From Desulfobaccales bacterium (GTDB lineage: Bacteria; Desulfobacterota; Desulfobaccia; Desulfobaccales; 0-14-0-80-60-11), in assembly GCA_030694005.1 (NCBI GenBank), contig JAUXZG010000104.1, forward strand, positions 1-41,838: a DNA stretch of 41,838 nt, read 5' to 3'. Below, one piece after another: positions 24,785 through 33,533 of this stretch. Every line of letters begins with the position of its first letter. The stretch's first letter is position 1. A program made the translations under genes and the position numbers. The notes beneath the pieces are model-generated. The model saw only the letters and a list, made by a program, of their open reading frames with translations, made no database searches and was not told the origin of the DNA.

Positions 24785-25132
24785 TCAAGGGGAGGCAAAA
24801 GAGAGGCCATCCAGAAAGCTTATGGCCACTCCGTAATGTTGGCCGGCCAACACTGGTGGGTCGAGGCGCAAAACTTCACCTTGGGCCTTTAGGTGGGAGA
24901 CTTCGTCGATATCCAGGTAAGGTAAGGGGGCGGCAATGGTGAGGTCCAGGATTTGGCCTGGCATTAAAGGGGTGGGCGGTTCGCACAAGATATAAGCGCC
25001 ACTCAGGCTGATATCCCTGGTGACGCCCTGGCCGCTATGATATTCCCCGCTATCCGGCAGGCGGATATTATACTCCATGGATAGAGGGAGTAAGAGACGG
25101 CCAAACCGGCGGTTCTCCATGGGAGAGGACAT
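24785..25132 (-). CDS. PilZ-domain protein (c-di-GMP receptor type)
   Basis: This 115-aa single-domain protein has both halves of the PilZ cyclic-di-GMP site: RxxxR (R8-R12, NRRFGRL) and DxSxxG (D40-G45, TRDISLSGAYI). A six-stranded beta-barrel pattern follows, and it ends in GVAISFLDG. It probably senses c-di-GMP in the cytoplasm. Being close to a Tad pilus locus makes a role in surface attachment plausible, but this is not shown. Flanking spacers are AT-rich, without clear promoters. Confidence 0.88.
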   Translation of the reverse strand: MSSPMENRRFGRLLLPLSMEYNIRLPDSGEYHSGQGVTRDISLSGAYILCEPPTPLMPGQILDLTIAAPLPYLDIDEVSHLKAQGEVLRLDPPVLAGQHYGVAISFLDGLSFASP

Positions 25133-25345
25133 ACTAGGCTTCCGGCGAAATTAATTTATAGCAAATGAATATATATAACATTTTTCTTGCAGGTTATGTG
25201 CCACCTGACCGGGGTTTTCTTTAAGGTTGCTCCCCACCAATCCTGAGCCAGATATTCCTTGACGAGGGGGTGGCCTTTCCTTTATTCTCGGAAGAAATTA
25301 CCCAAATATAACGCCTCGGCTCGGCTGAGGGTTTAAGACCGCATC

Positions 25346-26164
25346 ATGTCCCATATAACCGCCGTTATCAACCAAAAAGGGGGGACGGGCAAGACCACCA
25401 CCGCCCTCAACATGGGGGCAGCCCTGGCCTATCAAGGGTACCGTACCCTGATAGTGGACCTGGACCCCCAGGGCCATACCACCATAGGCCTCGGAGTGGA
25501 GCCGGACTCCGTCGCGGGCTCCATGGCAGAGGTGCTCACCCTTCCCCAAAAGACCATTGCCGAGGTGGCGGTGCCCACCTATATCCTGGGGCTCTATGTC
25601 GCCCCGGCCCACATCCATCTGGCCCGGGCCTCGGAACAAGTCTATACCCGGGTTTTTAGGGAAGCCATTATCGCCAAGGCCCTTAAGGGTGCAGACTATG
25701 ATTTTATCCTCATCGACTGCCCCCCCTCCCTGGGAGTACTCACCACCAACTCCCTGTACGCCTGTGACTTCATTATCATCCCCTGCCAGATCTCCCGTTA
25801 TTCCCTGGACGGCCTGGCAGACCTGCTCACCACCATCGAGACCGTTAAAAGCCTGACTTTGGAGGAACTCTTCCAGGGAAATCATTTTCGCATTCTACTA
25901 ACTATGTTTGACAAACGCAATCGCGTCACTAATGAATATATCCTGGAACAACTCCGGCCCTATCGGGACAAGACCTTTAAGACTATAATCATGAAAAATG
26001 AGTCCTTGAATCAGGCCCAGATAGCCCAGAAGGCGATCTTCAATTATGAACCCAAGTGCTCCGGCGCCCAGGATTATCTGCGACTAACCATCGAGTTTCT
26101 GGAAATATGGCGAAAAAGAAACAGCTTGCCGGAAAGAAGACTAGGCTTGCAAGGCTGCCTCTAA
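25346..26164 (+). CDS. ParA/Soj-family ATPase
   Basis: This 272-aa ATPase of the deviant Walker A class has KGGTGKTT at residues 11-18, LIVDLDPQG at about 34-42 and LIDCPPSLG in the middle. Members segregate chromosomes or plasmids or position protein complexes. No ParB gene and no parS-like sequence follow, so ordinary chromosome partition is not supported. An orphan positioning role is possible; a CpaE-type pilus role is less so because the protein lacks the receiver-like N-terminal domain of CpaE. A second ORF overlaps its last 58 nt. Confidence 0.9.
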   Translation: MSHITAVINQKGGTGKTTTALNMGAALAYQGYRTLIVDLDPQGHTTIGLGVEPDSVAGSMAEVLTLPQKTIAEVAVPTYILGLYVAPAHIHLARASEQVYTRVFREAIIAKALKGADYDFILIDCPPSLGVLTTNSLYACDFIIIPCQISRYSLDGLADLLTTIETVKSLTLEELFQGNHFRILLTMFDKRNRVTNEYILEQLRPYRDKTFKTIIMKNESLNQAQIAQKAIFNYEPKCSGAQDYLRLTIEFLEIWRKRNSLPERRLGLQGCL

Positions 26165-26481
26165 CCCAGGTGCTGGCCAGCCAGACGGAGGATTCAGCTC
26201 CCTGGGGCCCCCCTCTATTTCCAGCCCTTTCCGGTTCGCGACAACTTTCTCCCCCTCGGGAGAAAGCCGCAGAGGGAGGCGCGGGACCCCTGGCTGCCAC
26301 TTACCTCTACTTGTGTCAAGAATTGGCGGCTCTGCGGTCTCAGTTGCAGCCGGCCGCCGCCGGGCCTCCTGAGAACGCGGTTCTGCCTCCCCTCCTTCCA
26401 GACCCCTACCGGATCAACCTGGCCCTTAAGCAGGCTCGTAAAGGCCTCCAAGACCTGTACCGCCTCCTGTCCCAGGGGTAG
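26107..26481 (+). CDS. Unknown protein overlapping the parA-type gene
   Basis: I do not recognise this 124-aa ORF. It starts MAKKKQLAGKKTRLARLPLT with a basic N-terminus. A proline-rich middle follows, then two likely helices (TYLYLCQELAALRSQLQ and INLALKQARKGLQDLYRLL). The start at ATG 26107 lies 58 nt inside the ATPase gene, suggesting translational coupling; the track's 26056 start would overlap more. A bidirectional terminator follows closely. A DNA-binding or adaptor partner of the ATPase is a guess from position, basic start and size. Confidence 0.6.
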   Translation: MAKKKQLAGKKTRLARLPLTQVLASQTEDSAPWGPPLFPALSGSRQLSPPREKAAEGGAGPLAATYLYLCQELAALRSQLQPAAAGPPENAVLPPLLPDPYRINLALKQARKGLQDLYRLLSQG

Positions 26482-26519
26482 GCTTCTTAAAAATACTCTT
26501 TCACTGGCTTCCTTGGGGA

Positions 26520-26567
26520 AAAAGATTGGGGGCCAGGAGTCTTAAAACTCCTGGCCCCCAATCTTTT
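26520..26567. terminator. Bidirectional intrinsic terminator
   Basis: A perfect 21-bp inverted repeat starts AAAAGATTGGGGGCCAGGAG, with a six-nt loop and T runs at both ends. It separates the plus-strand ATPase unit from the minus-strand TPR gene. Confidence 0.92.
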
Positions 26568-26683
26568 GGCAACTTAGGGGTTACTGGCAGGGGGCTCATA
26601 ACGGCCCTCTTTCTTTTTTTACTCAGCCAACCATACCTGCCAAAACGCCAAACGGGACGGAAGGGGCCCGAATGACCCGGGCT

Positions 26684-27181
26684 TTATTTCTTCTTTGGCT
26701 CCATGGGTGGGGGGGTTGAGGGCTCAGGTTGCGCGGGGGTCGCAGCCATTTTTTCCTGCAGCTTCTTCATATTCTCCGAGATTATCGCAGCGATGCTGCT
26801 GGTGGGACCCACGATCTTGACAGGCTTGACCCCGGCGCAGAGACCGCCCACAAAGCAAGTCTGCTCGACTTTGTCAAAATAGTCCTTGGCATGGGCCTGG
26901 GCATCGGTGAGAAAGGCCATGGCCTCTTTCATCTTGCCCTGTTTTTCCATGAGCGCCGCTAAGTTGTTGAGGGCAAACGGATTATACCGGTCCCTTTTGA
27001 GAGCCGTTTCGAATTCATATTGGGCGGCTTCATATTTGCCGTCCCTCATTAAATCATACCCCTTGGCTATGGGTGTATAAACGTCCTCCGCCATGGGCCG
27101 GGGTTGGGCCAGGGCCGGCGCTACCCACAACAGGCTGGCCACCGCCAACAATGCTGCCGCAACTCCTAAAGATCTACGCAT
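26684..27181 (-). CDS. Exported TPR-repeat protein
   Basis: This 165-aa protein has a clear Sec signal peptide (hydrophobic AAALLAVASLLWVAPALA, cut likely after ALA). Two tetratricopeptide repeats (about 35-105) follow, starting near YTPIAKGYDLMRDGKYEAA. It contains a spaced cysteine pair (CFVGGLC) that could form a disulfide in the periplasm, and a proline-rich lysine tail. The ribosome binding site AAAGGAG before ATG 27181 supports the start. The function is not known. Confidence 0.8.
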   Translation of the reverse strand: MRRSLGVAAALLAVASLLWVAPALAQPRPMAEDVYTPIAKGYDLMRDGKYEAAQYEFETALKRDRYNPFALNNLAALMEKQGKMKEAMAFLTDAQAHAKDYFDKVEQTCFVGGLCAGVKPVKIVGPTSSIAAIISENMKKLQEKMAATPAQPEPSTPPPMEPKKK

Positions 27182-27336
27182 AAATTATCTCCTTTTGCTG
27201 AGCTTGAGGTCCAAGCCGCCCCGCTTTCAGCTAGCGAAAAGGTAAGACTTTTCTCCCAAGTGTCAAGGAGGGGATTGGTAATGGTGGGCCGGAAGGGAGA
27301 ATAAGACCCCGGCGGAGTTATAACCCGGGCCAGGCC

Positions 27337-28143
27337 TCACCTCTGGATACCGAAGCGTTCCCGGATTACCGGGCGCCAGCGCCGGGGTCCGGCCAGGTCC
27401 AGGTGTACGGTGAGGATCTCTTCAGTTTCGCTTCCTTTTAAGATTATCCAAGGCTCCAGGTCGTCCCAGCCCCGGATCAGGCGGGCCAGCTCCTTCTCCT
27501 CCCCCGGGGCCGAAGGCTGGATGGCAAAGGAGCCGCCCCCCTGCATGGGGTACTGGCGCCCGGCGATTTGAGCCACAAAGGCCGCGGTATTCACCCCCAC
27601 CACCGGCAAGTAATGGTCGAAGGCCCGCACCAGGGCGCCCCGGGGCCAATGGCCGCGCAGGATGGGGAAGATGCTGGGGTTGACGATGAGGTCCGCCCCC
27701 TGGACGGCAAGCTGCCGGGCCGCGTCCGGCTGGCCCCAGAAATCAATGCACACCGCCAGCCCCAAACGACCGAAGTCAGTGGCCAGCACCTGCCAGTCCT
27801 GGCCGGGGGACACCCCGAAGCCCCGGCCCTCCAGGTTTCCCAGGTTGCGCTTGCGTTGGCGTCCCACCAGTCGGCCCTGACGGTCAAACAAGGTGGCGGT
27901 ATTGTAGCGTTTACCCTGGGCCTCCTCTATCAGGCCAGCCACCACATAGGCCTTGAGTTCCCGGGCCGCCCGGGAGAGCTCCGCCTCACCGGAAAAGGGG
28001 AAATACTCCGGAAAACAGACGAGATCGGCCTCGGTGCCCTGGCAGCGCGCCAACAGACTAAGCGCCCGGGATAGATTCTGGGGACTTTCCAGTTGGGGCG
28101 CGGGTAGCGCCTGGATCAGGATGATTTTCACCCGGGGGGGCAT
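27337..28143 (-). CDS. Carbon-nitrogen hydrolase (nitrilase superfamily)
   Basis: This 268-aa protein has the nitrilase catalytic triad: E46 (CFPEYF), K98 (GRQRKRNLGN) and C132 (AVCIDFWG). The family hydrolyses amides or nitriles, including omega-amides, carbamoyl amino acids and acyl chains, and the substrate cannot be read from the sequence. The HFFE/GxR variant of the lysine motif and the short length suggest an amidase of the general branch rather than NAD synthetase or Lnt. It sits alone between the exported TPR gene and the pilus locus. Confidence 0.85.
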   Translation of the reverse strand: MPPRVKIILIQALPAPQLESPQNLSRALSLLARCQGTEADLVCFPEYFPFSGEAELSRAARELKAYVVAGLIEEAQGKRYNTATLFDRQGRLVGRQRKRNLGNLEGRGFGVSPGQDWQVLATDFGRLGLAVCIDFWGQPDAARQLAVQGADLIVNPSIFPILRGHWPRGALVRAFDHYLPVVGVNTAAFVAQIAGRQYPMQGGGSFAIQPSAPGEEKELARLIRGWDDLEPWIILKGSETEEILTVHLDLAGPRRWRPVIRERFGIQR

Positions 28144-28537
28144 GGGAACCCCACTTCAGTATAGATCAAAACTCTGCCACCCAAGTCTTAAAGGACAACA
28201 AAGTCCTGACCCGTCGTGACCTTGAAAAGCCACTGTCCTTGGGGTTGCTGGCGCCTTGCTGGTCAAGAGTCTTGAGGCGGCCCCCCCATTTTTACCACCC
28301 CTTTACCCCAAGGCACAAATTTATTTTGCCGCTGAGTAACTCCCAGGGTTAAAAAATCAAGCCCTAACGCCTTTAGGAGGAACCATCTCTAATACCGCGG
28401 TTTTCCGGCCGGGGGGCCATTTTCAAAAAATTAAAAAAAATTTTAGAAAATTTGGAAAGTTGACGATGGAGAAAAATAACCCCCGGGGTGCAATAAAGAC
28501 GCCCCGGTCCTTTTAGGAAACCAGGTGGAGGTAAAGG
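28144..28537 (+). other. Spacer before the Tad locus, no gene seen
   Basis: This 394-bp divergent region has an AT-rich tract near 28425-28455 and a CCGGGG/CCCCGG hairpin at about 28482-28508 followed by TCCTTTT, just before the prepilin peptidase. The hairpin may be a leader attenuator. No Flp pilin-sized frame, riboswitch core or strong promoter was recognised. Confidence 0.4.
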
Positions 28538-29092
28538 TTGCTCGGCTCGTTTAATGAATCTGCCAGCCGATTAGGCCTTCAAGGAGAGGTGGTCTTCCCG
28601 TTTTTGCTAAGCCTGTGGATTGCCTGGGGGGATGTAAGGACCCGGCGTATTCCCAATTATCTTACCCTGGGCAGCGCCCTGGCCGGACTGGGTTTCCAGT
28701 TGGGGGCCCATGGGTGGTGGGGTCTGAAGGAAGGTTGCCTGGGGCTGGTTCTGGGTTTTGTCCTCCTGCTCCTGCCTTATTTGCTGGGCGGCATGGGGGC
28801 TGGGGATGTCAAGGCCATGGCCGCCCTCGGGGCCTGGTTGGGACCCTGGCGCACTCTCCTTTTATTTGCCTATATGGGGATCGCCGGTGGAGTGATGGGT
28901 GTTGGAGTCTTGTGGTGGCGCGGCCTTCTTATGTCCAAGATTCATCAAGGCTGGACCTTCCTGGTCAACTGGCTCCTTTTACGCCGCTGTGGTTTAAGGC
29001 CTCGAGCTTCTCCCTCCCCCCAGACCCCGGGCCTGCCCTATGGGGTGGCCATGGCCCTGGGGATGGCGCTCCTTTGCTGGCGCGGCGTCTGA
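28538..29092 (+). CDS. cpaA: Prepilin peptidase, CpaA/TadV type
   Basis: This 184-aa membrane aspartyl protease of the A24 family has the two expected aspartates: D32 in WGDVRTRRIPN and D90 in GMGAGDVKAM (GxGD). Five to six hydrophobic segments are present, and it lacks the N-terminal methylase domain of PilD, as is usual for Tad systems. It would cut Flp prepilin and pseudopilins at the inner membrane. The start is TTG 28538, supported by GGAGGT six nt upstream. It is the first gene of a Tad-like cluster on the plus strand. Confidence 0.9.
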   Translation: MLGSFNESASRLGLQGEVVFPFLLSLWIAWGDVRTRRIPNYLTLGSALAGLGFQLGAHGWWGLKEGCLGLVLGFVLLLLPYLLGGMGAGDVKAMAALGAWLGPWRTLLLFAYMGIAGGVMGVGVLWWRGLLMSKIHQGWTFLVNWLLLRRCGLRPRASPSPQTPGLPYGVAMALGMALLCWRGV

Positions 29093-29316
29093 GACGACCT
29101 TAAGAAGAGAGGACCATAGGAGTTGGGCCTGATAAAGACCGGAGTGGCGGGCAGGTAGGCCAAAAGGTCAGGGTTTCCCACTTGCCAAAGAGCAGCTTTT
29201 GGGGCTCTGGCCCGCGTCCCGGAATCTTAAAAAAACCAGCCTGCCCCTTTAGGCATTGTCAAGAAAATCTAAAGAAGTCTCCAAAGATGCCGAATTAGTT
29301 ATTGGGAAATTTAATT

Positions 29317-30954
29317 ATGTTTGACGGGAACAGCCTGGTTTCAGACACAAGCGCGGTTCGGGGTAGGCGGTGGCTGGTATTGGCGCTTATCCTTGCCCTC
29401 CTGGGAGGCGGGAAGGGGTTGGCCGCCGACCTGCTGGAGCAGTTGCAGGCCCAGCAGATTCCCCAGGCATTGCGTCTTAAGGTGGGACATTCCAGAGTTT
29501 TTCGCCCTCCTTTTGAGCTTACCCGCATTTCTGTGGCCAATCCCGAGGTGGTGGACATCGCCCTCATTACCGAGCCGAAAAAGAAGCCGGGCAAGGAGCA
29601 AATCTTAATCTACCTCATGGGCCTGGGCACCGGGGTAACCAATATCAGCCTCTGGGGTCGGGGCCGCTTTATCTCCGCCAATGTTAAAGTGGAGCCGGAT
29701 TTAACCCTGCTAAAAGAGAAGCTGGCCCAGATTCTGCCCAAGGAAAAGATCGCGGTGGAGAGTGCCGGAGACTCCATCGTCTTAATGGGAGAGGTTTCCG
29801 GGCCGGTAGCCCAACAGACCGCCATCTCCCTGGCCACCGCCTTTATCCGGGAACAGTCCTTGAGCTCCCCGACTGCCGGACCACCCCCTGCCGGCCAACT
29901 TGGGAGCCAAACAGGCAGTCAAACTATGCCCCCCCCTGGCGGCCAGGCTGCCGGGGCCGGCTCCGGACAATCCGGGGGCCAAAAGGGCTTTAAAGAGAAC
30001 AAGGTGATCAACCTGCTCCACATCGGCGGGGTGCAGCAGGTGCTGGTGGAGGTGCGCCTGGCGGAGATCAACCGCAATGTGGTGGAACGCATCGGCTTGA
30101 ACTTTTACGGCGCCAACACGTCCGGCGACTTTGGGGTCAGCAAGATCGGCGATCTCTCCACGATTGCCAACTTTGCCCGCGCCCTCACCGGCATCAGCGT
30201 GGCGATGAGTCCCGCGGCCCCCCTCACTGCCCTGGGCGGCTTCAAGACCGGATCCGCCATGTGGACCTTTTTCTTTGATGTTCTCAAGCAACAAGGGCTG
30301 GCCCGGGTGCTGGCAGAGCCCAACCTGGTGACCACCAGCGGCCAGGAAGCCTCTTTCTTGGCGGGCGGGGAGTTTCCCATTCCGGTGCCTCAGTCCGGCA
30401 CGGGTGGGGGCGGCTCCACCATCACCATCGAATATAAAAAGTTTGGGGTTGGGCTGGTCTTTACCCCCACGGTCCTGGATGACGGCAAGATCGCCCTGAA
30501 GGTGAAACCGGAGGTCTCGGAACTGGACTGGACTGCGGGAGTGGCCTTCATCCAGGGGGGCTACCAGGTGCCGGGCATCAAGATCAGGACCACTTCAACT
30601 CACATAGAGGTTAAAGACGGACAGACCTTCGCCATTTGCGGACTGCTGTCTGACATGCACCGCAATGTAATTAACAAGTTCCCGGTGTTGGGGGACATTC
30701 CGGTCCTGGGCGCCTTGTTCCGTTCCCAGAGCTTTCAGAAAAATGAGACGGAACTGGTGGTGTTGGTGACGCCCCATCTGGTTAAACCCATGACCGCCAC
30801 CCAGGCGCGGCTGCCCACAGATCGCTATGTGGAACCCAATGACTTTGAGTTCTATTTATTGGGGGCCCAGCAAGGCCAGAGGAAAAAGGAGCGGCCACCG
30901 GCGCCGGCTCCGGGACCCTTTCCGCCCGGGTTCGGACATCAACCGGTGGACTGA
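29317..30954 (+). CDS. cpaC: Secretin of the Tad pilus, CpaC/RcpA type
   Basis: This protein of about 545 aa forms the outer-membrane pore for the pilus. It has a signal segment (WLVLALILALLGGGKGLAA) and a BON/N0-like region with SRVFRPPFELTRISVANPEVVDIA. A glycine/proline/glutamine-rich linker follows (about 185-220), then the secretin domain with GGEFPIPVPQSG, VGLVFTPTVLDDGKIAL, TFAICGLLSD and FPVLGDIPVLGALFRS. The C-terminus has ELVVLVTPHLV. I chose ATG 29317 over the track's TTG 29302; neither has a strong ribosome binding site. Its gene is followed directly by a small lipoprotein that may help secretin assembly. Confidence 0.94.
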   Translation: MFDGNSLVSDTSAVRGRRWLVLALILALLGGGKGLAADLLEQLQAQQIPQALRLKVGHSRVFRPPFELTRISVANPEVVDIALITEPKKKPGKEQILIYLMGLGTGVTNISLWGRGRFISANVKVEPDLTLLKEKLAQILPKEKIAVESAGDSIVLMGEVSGPVAQQTAISLATAFIREQSLSSPTAGPPPAGQLGSQTGSQTMPPPGGQAAGAGSGQSGGQKGFKENKVINLLHIGGVQQVLVEVRLAEINRNVVERIGLNFYGANTSGDFGVSKIGDLSTIANFARALTGISVAMSPAAPLTALGGFKTGSAMWTFFFDVLKQQGLARVLAEPNLVTTSGQEASFLAGGEFPIPVPQSGTGGGGSTITIEYKKFGVGLVFTPTVLDDGKIALKVKPEVSELDWTAGVAFIQGGYQVPGIKIRTTSTHIEVKDGQTFAICGLLSDMHRNVINKFPVLGDIPVLGALFRSQSFQKNETELVVLVTPHLVKPMTATQARLPTDRYVEPNDFEFYLLGAQQGQRKKERPPAPAPGPFPPGFGHQPVD

Positions 30955-30967
30955 AAAGGACCTACCT

Positions 30968-31249
30968 ATGAAGAAACCACCACCTAACTTAAAAAGTAAG
31001 ATGCTGGCCCTGGGGCTGGTCCTGGGGTGGCTCTGGGGATGCGCCGCTCCCAACGCCCTGGAGATGGATTACGGACGCTCCGTCAGGAATAACATCGCCC
31101 AGCAAGTGATCAATCCCCACGCCGGGTTGGAGCCTACCCCGGCGGTGGGCTTGGACCCCAAGGCCGGGGAATATGTCCTGGAGCGTTATGATAAGAGCTT
31201 TAAGGAGAAGGAAACGCCATCTGCGGCAATTCCGATGATAACTAAATGA
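30968..31249 (+). CDS. Small Tad-associated lipoprotein
   Basis: This 93-aa lipoprotein has a lipobox LGWLWGC (modified C25) and a short polar body containing MDYGRSVRNNIAQQVINPHAG. I recall small lipoproteins with a similar YGxSV...NP segment in other Tad loci, but no defined role. ATG 30968, 13 nt after the secretin stop and preceded by AAAGGA, is the start; the track's 30827 start lies inside the secretin. A pilotin-like or secretin-stabilising role is inferred from position only. Confidence 0.75.
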   Translation: MKKPPPNLKSKMLALGLVLGWLWGCAAPNALEMDYGRSVRNNIAQQVINPHAGLEPTPAVGLDPKAGEYVLERYDKSFKEKETPSAAIPMITK

Positions 31250-31412
31250 AACAGAGGGGTAACCGGGTAGTTCTCTAAAGATTGACCGCCCCGGTAAGGT
31301 GGGGGAACACCTTGGTCACAGTTTTCAGCCCTGGTTGGCCAGGTCAAGGTAACCCTTCGGATTATTACCAACTTCTTTTGAGTCCCTGAACTTAATTAGG
31401 GAGAGGCAAATC

Positions 31413-32546
31413 GTGGGTGTCATGAGAGCTGGAATTATCCTAAAATCCCGGCTTTCGGCCGCCTTAGCGATAATTATCTTAGGGGCGGGTTTACTGCTGG
31501 GGGGGGCCGGTTGCAGTTATTTCCCCTTCTTTAGAGGCCACAAGATCACCGCGGCGGAAGATCGGTTTCTGGCGGCCATCCCCTCGGCTAAAGGGGACAC
31601 CACCCGCTTGCTGCACAATGCCCATTATTTACAATTGCTGGGGCGGCCGGAACTGGCCTTAAAGGAGCTGGAGGAGGCCTACCAGCAGGACCCCAATAAT
31701 CTCAAGGTGGTAGATGCCCTGGCCCGAAGTTATGAGGAGTTGGGGCGGTTCGAAAGCGCCCAGAAACTATATCAGGAAGCCCTGGCTCGCCACCGCGCCA
31801 ATCAAGCTTTGAGCAACAATCTAGGCTTTTCTTTTTTTCTGGCGGGCAGATGGGATCAGGCCGAGGCCTGCTTTCGCCAGGTCTTGAGACGGCAACCCCA
31901 AAACACCGCGGCCCGCAACAATCTGGGCCTGTTGTTGTGCCGCCAACAACGGTTCGAGGAAGCCCACCGTCTCTGGCAGGAAGCGGGAGGGGAAGCCCAA
32001 GCCCTGATTATGATGAGTCAGGCCCTGGCAACCTTGGGTATCAAGGAGCCGCCGGCCTATGCCCGGAAGTCCCCGCCTGGTCCCGCTCCGGAGAAGCAAA
32101 CCCTGGCCATGAGCAAGGCCAGGGAGAAAACCGGGAAGCTCCCCGGCTCCACTCTACCAGCCCCGGCCCGACCCAGGCCCCAGCCTTTCAGGCCTCCACC
32201 TTTAACCGCGCCAGAACTGGAGGATACGGCCATTGAACTCCGGAACGGCGCCGGTGTCCAAGGCCTGGCGTCTAAAACCCGCCACCTTCTTTTAAAGGAA
32301 GGCTTCCAGGTGGCCCGCATCGGCAACCATCTTAATTTCGAGGCAAAGCAAACCGTGATCTGTTATCGGCCCGAGGCGCAAAAAGTGGCCCAGGCTTTGG
32401 CCGTCAAATTTTTCCAGACCTCCCTAATGGAGCAAGATCCAGACCTCCCTGAGGATGTGGACATCAAGGTCATCCTGGGGCGGGGTCTGCTTCAACCGCA
32501 GCAGTTGCCGGCCCGACTGGCTGCACTGGCAGAAGAGGAGGACTAG
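31413..32546 (+). CDS. TadD-like TPR lipoprotein with LytR_C-type domain
   Basis: This 377-aa protein has a lipoprotein signal ending LGGAGC (C34) and about four TPR repeats (about 55-205). A proline-rich linker follows, then a C-terminal domain starting near AIELRNGAGVQGLASKTRHLL, which matches the LytR_C type. TadD proteins are outer-membrane lipoproteins needed for Tad pilus assembly. GTG 31413 is chosen because GGGAGAGG lies about 7 nt upstream; ATG 31422 is an alternative. The next gene starts within its stop codon. Confidence 0.85.
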   Translation: MGVMRAGIILKSRLSAALAIIILGAGLLLGGAGCSYFPFFRGHKITAAEDRFLAAIPSAKGDTTRLLHNAHYLQLLGRPELALKELEEAYQQDPNNLKVVDALARSYEELGRFESAQKLYQEALARHRANQALSNNLGFSFFLAGRWDQAEACFRQVLRRQPQNTAARNNLGLLLCRQQRFEEAHRLWQEAGGEAQALIMMSQALATLGIKEPPAYARKSPPGPAPEKQTLAMSKAREKTGKLPGSTLPAPARPRPQPFRPPPLTAPELEDTAIELRNGAGVQGLASKTRHLLLKEGFQVARIGNHLNFEAKQTVICYRPEAQKVAQALAVKFFQTSLMEQDPDLPEDVDIKVILGRGLLQPQQLPARLAALAEEED

Positions 32547-33514
32547 TGCGAAAGCTGGCCCGACCTGTGATTAATGCGGTTCTGATGGTGGCCTTGCTTC
32601 TGTTATTGAGTCAATGTTCCCAGATTCGGAACCTCTCCAAGGAACGCGTTCTTAAGCCAGATGAGGCCGCCAATCTGGCGGACGCCTATGACCCCTGGGT
32701 CAACCGCAAGCCCCCCCGGCGCGACTTGGCAAAGCTGCCCCCGGATCGCCTGGAGGCCCTGGGGGAGCTATCTTTGCAAAACCGGGATTTTGAGGCCTCC
32801 CTTTTGCGCTTCCTGGAAATTCTCAAAGATAACCCGGGGCGCTATGATCTGCGTTACAAGGTGGGGGTGATTTTTCTCCTCAGCGGTCAGATGGAAGCAG
32901 CCCAAAAAGAGCTGGCTTTCGTCCTGCTGCACCGGCCAGAGATGCTGGAGGCTCATGAAGCCCTGGGTCTGGTGCATCTTCAGGAGAAACAATATCCCCT
33001 GGCCATCCAGGAGTTCCAAGTGGTGGCGCATAAGGACCCCAAACGGGCCAAAGCCCGCTATCTGTTGGGAGTGAGCCTTCTGGAGGCCGGGCAATATGCC
33101 CAGGCCATCACTCACCTTAAAGTTGCGGCGGATCTGGAGCCAAGCCAGGTGTCCCCCCTCATCGCTCTGGGAGACGCCTATCTCCGTCACCGGGATTATC
33201 AGCAGGCCCTTACCTGTCTCAAGAAGGGGCAGTCCTTGGCCCCCCAAAATCAAAAATTAAATTACCATCTGGGCATGGTCCTGGCGGCCCTGAAACGTTA
33301 TCCCGAAGCCTTGGCAGCCTTTTTGAAGGCGGGGGATGAAGCCCAGGCCTACAACAATATCGGGGTCCACTATTTTATGGAAGGGAGGTATGGGGAGGCA
33401 GCCCGATGTTTCCAACGGGCCTTGGAGCTCAGGCCCACTTTTTACCACGAGGCCAAGGCCAACCTGCAGCGGGCTTTGGAAAAACTGCATCAGGTTCGGG
33501 AAAAGGATGGCTAA
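32546..33514 (+). CDS. Second TadD-like TPR lipoprotein
   Basis: This 322-aa lipoprotein has a lipobox LLLSQC (C24) followed by about seven TPR units (from near residue 70 to 310), such as EALGLVHLQEKQYPLAIQEFQ and YNNIGVHYFMEGRYGEAARCFQ. The GTG start overlaps the preceding TAG stop by one nucleotide (TAGTG), so the two TPR lipoproteins are translationally coupled and probably made in fixed proportion. Its role is likely in Tad pilus biogenesis together with its neighbour. Confidence 0.85.
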   Translation: MRKLARPVINAVLMVALLLLLSQCSQIRNLSKERVLKPDEAANLADAYDPWVNRKPPRRDLAKLPPDRLEALGELSLQNRDFEASLLRFLEILKDNPGRYDLRYKVGVIFLLSGQMEAAQKELAFVLLHRPEMLEAHEALGLVHLQEKQYPLAIQEFQVVAHKDPKRAKARYLLGVSLLEAGQYAQAITHLKVAADLEPSQVSPLIALGDAYLRHRDYQQALTCLKKGQSLAPQNQKLNYHLGMVLAALKRYPEALAAFLKAGDEAQAYNNIGVHYFMEGRYGEAARCFQRALELRPTFYHEAKANLQRALEKLHQVREKDG

Positions 33515-33533
33515 TTCTTAAATAAGCTTGGTT

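Noticed and set aside
25100-26600. Chromosome origin or partition locus around the ParA-type gene
   Set aside because: No parB, parS-like palindrome, DnaA-box cluster, dnaA or gidA/mnmG gene is present.
31250-31412. Riboswitch in the spacer between the small lipoprotein and TPR lipoprotein genes
   Set aside because: Only a simple AAGGTG/CACCTT hairpin is visible; no known riboswitch core could be matched.
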